A DNA stretch of 64,000 nucleotides from Flammula alnicola (Eukaryota > Basidiomycota > Agaricomycetes > Agaricales > Strophariaceae), in contig JADNRV010000005.1 of assembly GCA_015499995.1 (NCBI GenBank), positions 868,001-932,000 on the forward strand, read 5' to 3'. Every line of letters begins with the position of its first letter. Position 1 is the first letter of the stretch. Shown piece by piece: positions 61,701-64,000 of the stretch. The notes below the pieces were generated by a model. It was not told the DNA's origin, ran no database searches, and saw only the letters and a program-made list of their open reading frames with translations. The translations under genes and the position numbers were made by a program.

Positions 61701-62540
61701 CGATATTCATGAGGCTCCAAATCCATTTGTTTGAGGTCATCCGACAGAAGGAGGCATGTCTCGTCGTCGTCTTCGTCTAACCCAGTCGGGGATGCTGCAT
61801 TGTCGGCAACGCCAGGTATAGCGGAGGCAACGATATCGAGGCCTATAGTTGATCCTTCGTTGCTGCGACAAGCTAGGTCTGTTACGAGAGAACTTGGGTT
61901 GACAGGTGCCCGCTCCGCCTTCCAATTGTTGTCCAACGACTCGATCAATTCATTGTAAACCGCGTCGTCAGCGCACAGCTAAAGCCAAGGTTGCAAAGTG
62001 CTGATTTATACAACCACAAAAGTAGATGGACTTACCCGCCGAAGCAGTTTCTCCAACTTCTCCACTCGGTTCTCCAGGCTTTCAACGTACGTTACGTAGC
62101 TGTATGTGTGTGTGAGCGTACCGAATTTGACTCAGTATCGGAAGTACACACGCTTTCGGAGGGCCACGCTTCTGATAAGAGCTTTACCTTCAACAAGATA
62201 GACAAGAAAGGAACATGAGCGTCACCTTGGCCGCCTCGATGTATGTGCAATCAGAACTATAGGCAATGCAGTTCGAGCATCGGTTTCCTGGCATTTGGGC
62301 ACCGTCGCCTGATTATTTCATGAGTAAATGGCTGTTTATGCATTATGAAACTACGAACATCGACCTGTATATCATCCGAAGAAAGAGATATGAGGTTACG
62401 GAGCTATCCAAAAATTTGGGTCAAAACGTACTCTTCTTGCGCCTGCAGATATCACATGCCCGTTGCATCCTTCGCTTCTTCAAGCTCTGGTAAGACCCCG
62501 AATTGTCGCCGTCATTGGTCTCTTCCTCGTTGGACGACAT
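58787..62540 (-). pseudogene. Zn2Cys6 transcription factor, copy 2 (frame-disrupted)
   Basis: Same architecture as copy 1: zinc cluster (CDICRRKKSRCDGAQMP with its own 6-nt microexon), a dimerisation-type coiled coil (VESLENRVEKLEKLLRR), a Fungal_trans region, and a Gln/Pro/Ser-rich tail ending MWSTAPSGFE. Compared with copy 1 it has lost one T in a T5 run (61346-61349; HRPIFEKL becomes HRPILKSW), two bases near 59612-59625, and one base each near 59495 and 59488. After the second lesion the frame stops at 59509-59511. As sequenced it can encode at most the DNA-binding and dimerisation part before the first shift. An in-frame ATG 18 nt upstream of the copy-1-like start also exists (62558). 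In copy 2 a short in-frame insertion near the coiled coil gives AYVTYVESLEN. Confidence 0.8.
62359..62364 (-). other. 6-nt microexon of the zinc-cluster factor, copy 2
   Basis: GTCGAT (minus strand), flanked by ATACAG and GTTCGT. It gives KKSRCDGA, so Arg-Cys is preserved although two of the six neighbouring residues differ from copy 1. Confidence 0.8.
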
Positions 62541-62640
62541 GGTGAAGACCACGTTCATGGGAAAAGTCAGCAAAAGTTGATTACAAGATGATTGCAGTGT
62601 ATGTAATCCGGCAGATCTGACGCGTTCTTGTGCCGACACC

Positions 62641-63577
62641 TCGGTCAGACTACTCGACAACCTTCCAACGACGCTGAGAGGCTGCCACGTAATAGTTCAA
62701 CCTCACATCCTGGCACGTCGACATGGCCGCAAGTTCAAGATTCTGGGACTCGGAGTCATAGTTTTTCTCTTGTACGTCAGTGCGTATCTTGAATAGAGTA
62801 CGATATCATTTGTTGTATCCAACTTCACATTTTTTAGGTTTATACGCTCGAGAAACATGGCTCGATCTATCTCATCTTACCCATTGGCGGTCGCCCTGTC
62901 GCCTCGCGCTAAACAGCGTGGCGCCGATGCCGTTAAATCAAGGCCTCATTCACGCCCGCTTCCAATCATTCAATCTAGATTACCATTTCTCCCCTGAGAC
63001 AGAAATGGAGCGGTGAAAACAAACTTCTGCGAGCAATGACATGTGATGCGGTACTTGCGAATTAGGCTTCAGATCGACACCGGAGTTAATATATGGCAAT
63101 AGGTCATAAAGGCCATGGCATAGAGTCCTACACCGACATGCGCGGCCACCTTCTTGTGCGTGGCGTGGGCAGCATGTCAAGCACAGTTGCTTCAAGCATT
63201 TGCTCGTTCACCAGCGGATCCAAGGGAGGTTGAACACCCAGATTGATGAGGAACAGTGGCGACGAGCAATATGAAGTGGAAGAGGGTGATAGCTTCTTTG
63301 AGGTGGGCATTAACAGGAGAAAACGGAAATCGGCTGCGCAGCGGACAAAAGAAACGCGCGTTGGAAAAACGGAACGAGGAGTGCATCCTGATTGTTACGT
63401 CAAGCAGGACCAATAGAGGTATGCACGAGTCTATATCATCCTAGTATGCATATAAATAGATATTATAATCTGATCTAGAAGCCAGGACAATTCTTCCTAA
63501 GGACAATGGGTGACGGATGGATGAAGGTTTTACGTTTAAGTTTGATTTTTCGTCGCCCTCATGGATCTGTTCAGGCT
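62641..63577. other. intergenic between copy 2 and the P450 gene
   Basis: Divergent promoter region. Short minus frames at 62980-63195 and 63192-63413 have no family match. No repeat recognised. Confidence 0.45.
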
Positions 63578-63583
63578 TATAAA
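63578..63583 (+). promoter_or_regulatory. TATA box of the P450 gene
   Basis: TATAAA, 67 nt before the ATG at 63645. Confidence 0.5.
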
Positions 63584-63644
63584 GAGCTAGCGTGTAAGAT
63601 TAGCTGAAAAGACGCTCATAGTTTGCCAGACTCATAAGCCAATT

Positions 63645-64000
63645 ATGACAATCCACAACGAAGATATAGCTGCTGGACTACTCGTATTCTTTTGCGCTTA
63701 TTTTATATATCGCCGAAGATATCCAGGAAGGCTCTACCCGCCAGGACCAAAAGGATTGCCCATCGTAGGCAACTTATTCGACATTCCGAAGGCATCGGCA
63801 TATAAAACATACGCTCAATGGTCGAAAGAATTAGGTGAGTGCAAACGTCGATAAAATACACGGCACTGTCTGAACGCTACTGTAGGGTCGGATATCCTCT
63901 ATTTGAATGCAGCGGGCCAGTCAATCGTCGTGCTCAATTCAATCGAGGCCGCCAACGACCTGCTTGACAAACGCTCTTCTATATACTCAAACAGGTTTGT
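63645..64000 (+). CDS. cytochrome P450, 5' end only
   Basis: Heme-thiolate monooxygenase, endoplasmic-reticulum anchored; cut by the window end. Exon 1 (63645-63834) encodes an N-terminal membrane anchor (AAGLLVFFCAYFIYRRR) and the proline-rich hinge YPPGPKGLPIVGNLF. Exon 2 starts at 63886 (GSDILYLNAAGQSIVVLNS, then AANDLLDKRSSIYSNR), the usual start of the P450 fold in fungal CYP families of the O-methylsterigmatocystin-oxidoreductase-like type. A donor (GTTTGT) may lie at the very edge. The heme-binding Cys and I-helix are outside the window, so subfamily and substrate cannot be given. Confidence 0.85.

Larger units (their letters stand above)
58365..62640. repeat. inverted duplication, arm 2
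   Basis: Inverse copy of 37640-41945. It matches from the promoter (ACGCGTCAGATCTGCCGG) through all exons and introns to a shared 3' flank (GTTTAGATACTAATCG, AATATAC, ATATCCCGAT). The arms differ by many substitutions and several indels, so the duplication is not very recent. Confidence 0.85.

Overview
The window looks like nuclear DNA of a filamentous basidiomycete, most likely an Agaricomycete. Genes are cut by many 45-70 bp GT-AG introns. The families present are typical of mushroom-forming fungi: DUF1752/DUF3295 regulator, F-box-like proteins, AIG1-type GTPase, DUF4430 secreted protein, CE4 deacetylase, Zn2Cys6 factor and P450. No rRNA, CRISPR array or intact transposon was seen. All gene models were spliced by eye from donor/acceptor motifs and family resemblance.

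Layout. 0-11.8 kb: unassigned DNA, an aldose 1-epimerase gene (+), and an AIG1-like GTPase gene (-). 11.8-17.8 kb: a very large Gln/Ser-rich AreA/GATA-like (DUF1752 + DUF3295) regulator (-). 17.8-25.6 kb: mostly empty DNA with a decayed F-box gene. 25.6-27.2 kb: an intact TPR-SET gene (+). 30.8-32.9 kb: an intact SFP1-like zinc-finger gene (-) with a GC-AG intron. 37.7-41.5 kb: an intact 14-exon Zn2Cys6 transcription factor (+). 43.6-46.7 kb: a secreted chitin deacetylase (+) and a secreted DUF4430 protein (-). 47.4-58.0 kb: broken F-box genes interleaved with three housekeeping genes (YPI1, TFIIF-beta, cytochrome c). 58.8-62.5 kb: a second, inverted and damaged copy of the Zn2Cys6 factor. 63.6 kb to the end: the start of a cytochrome P450 gene.

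The two transcription-factor copies form a roughly 4.3 kb inverted duplication (about 37.64-41.95 and 58.37-62.64 kb) around a 16.4 kb spacer. Both copies keep a 6-nt microexon that supplies the third cysteine of the zinc cluster. Conventional gene calling would miss it.

Several conserved genes (epimerase, YPI1, TFIIF-beta, cytochrome c) carry single-base frame breaks, often next to short homopolymers. For essential genes, uncorrected sequencing error is the simplest reading. For the F-box copies and the second transcription factor, true decay is equally possible. The genes between 25 and 46.7 kb are clean, so the breaks are unevenly spread.

The genes show no obvious shared pathway. The window mixes housekeeping genes (general transcription, respiration, PP1 control), sugar metabolism, cell-wall or secreted proteins, transcription regulators, and fast-evolving F-box/GTPase families.
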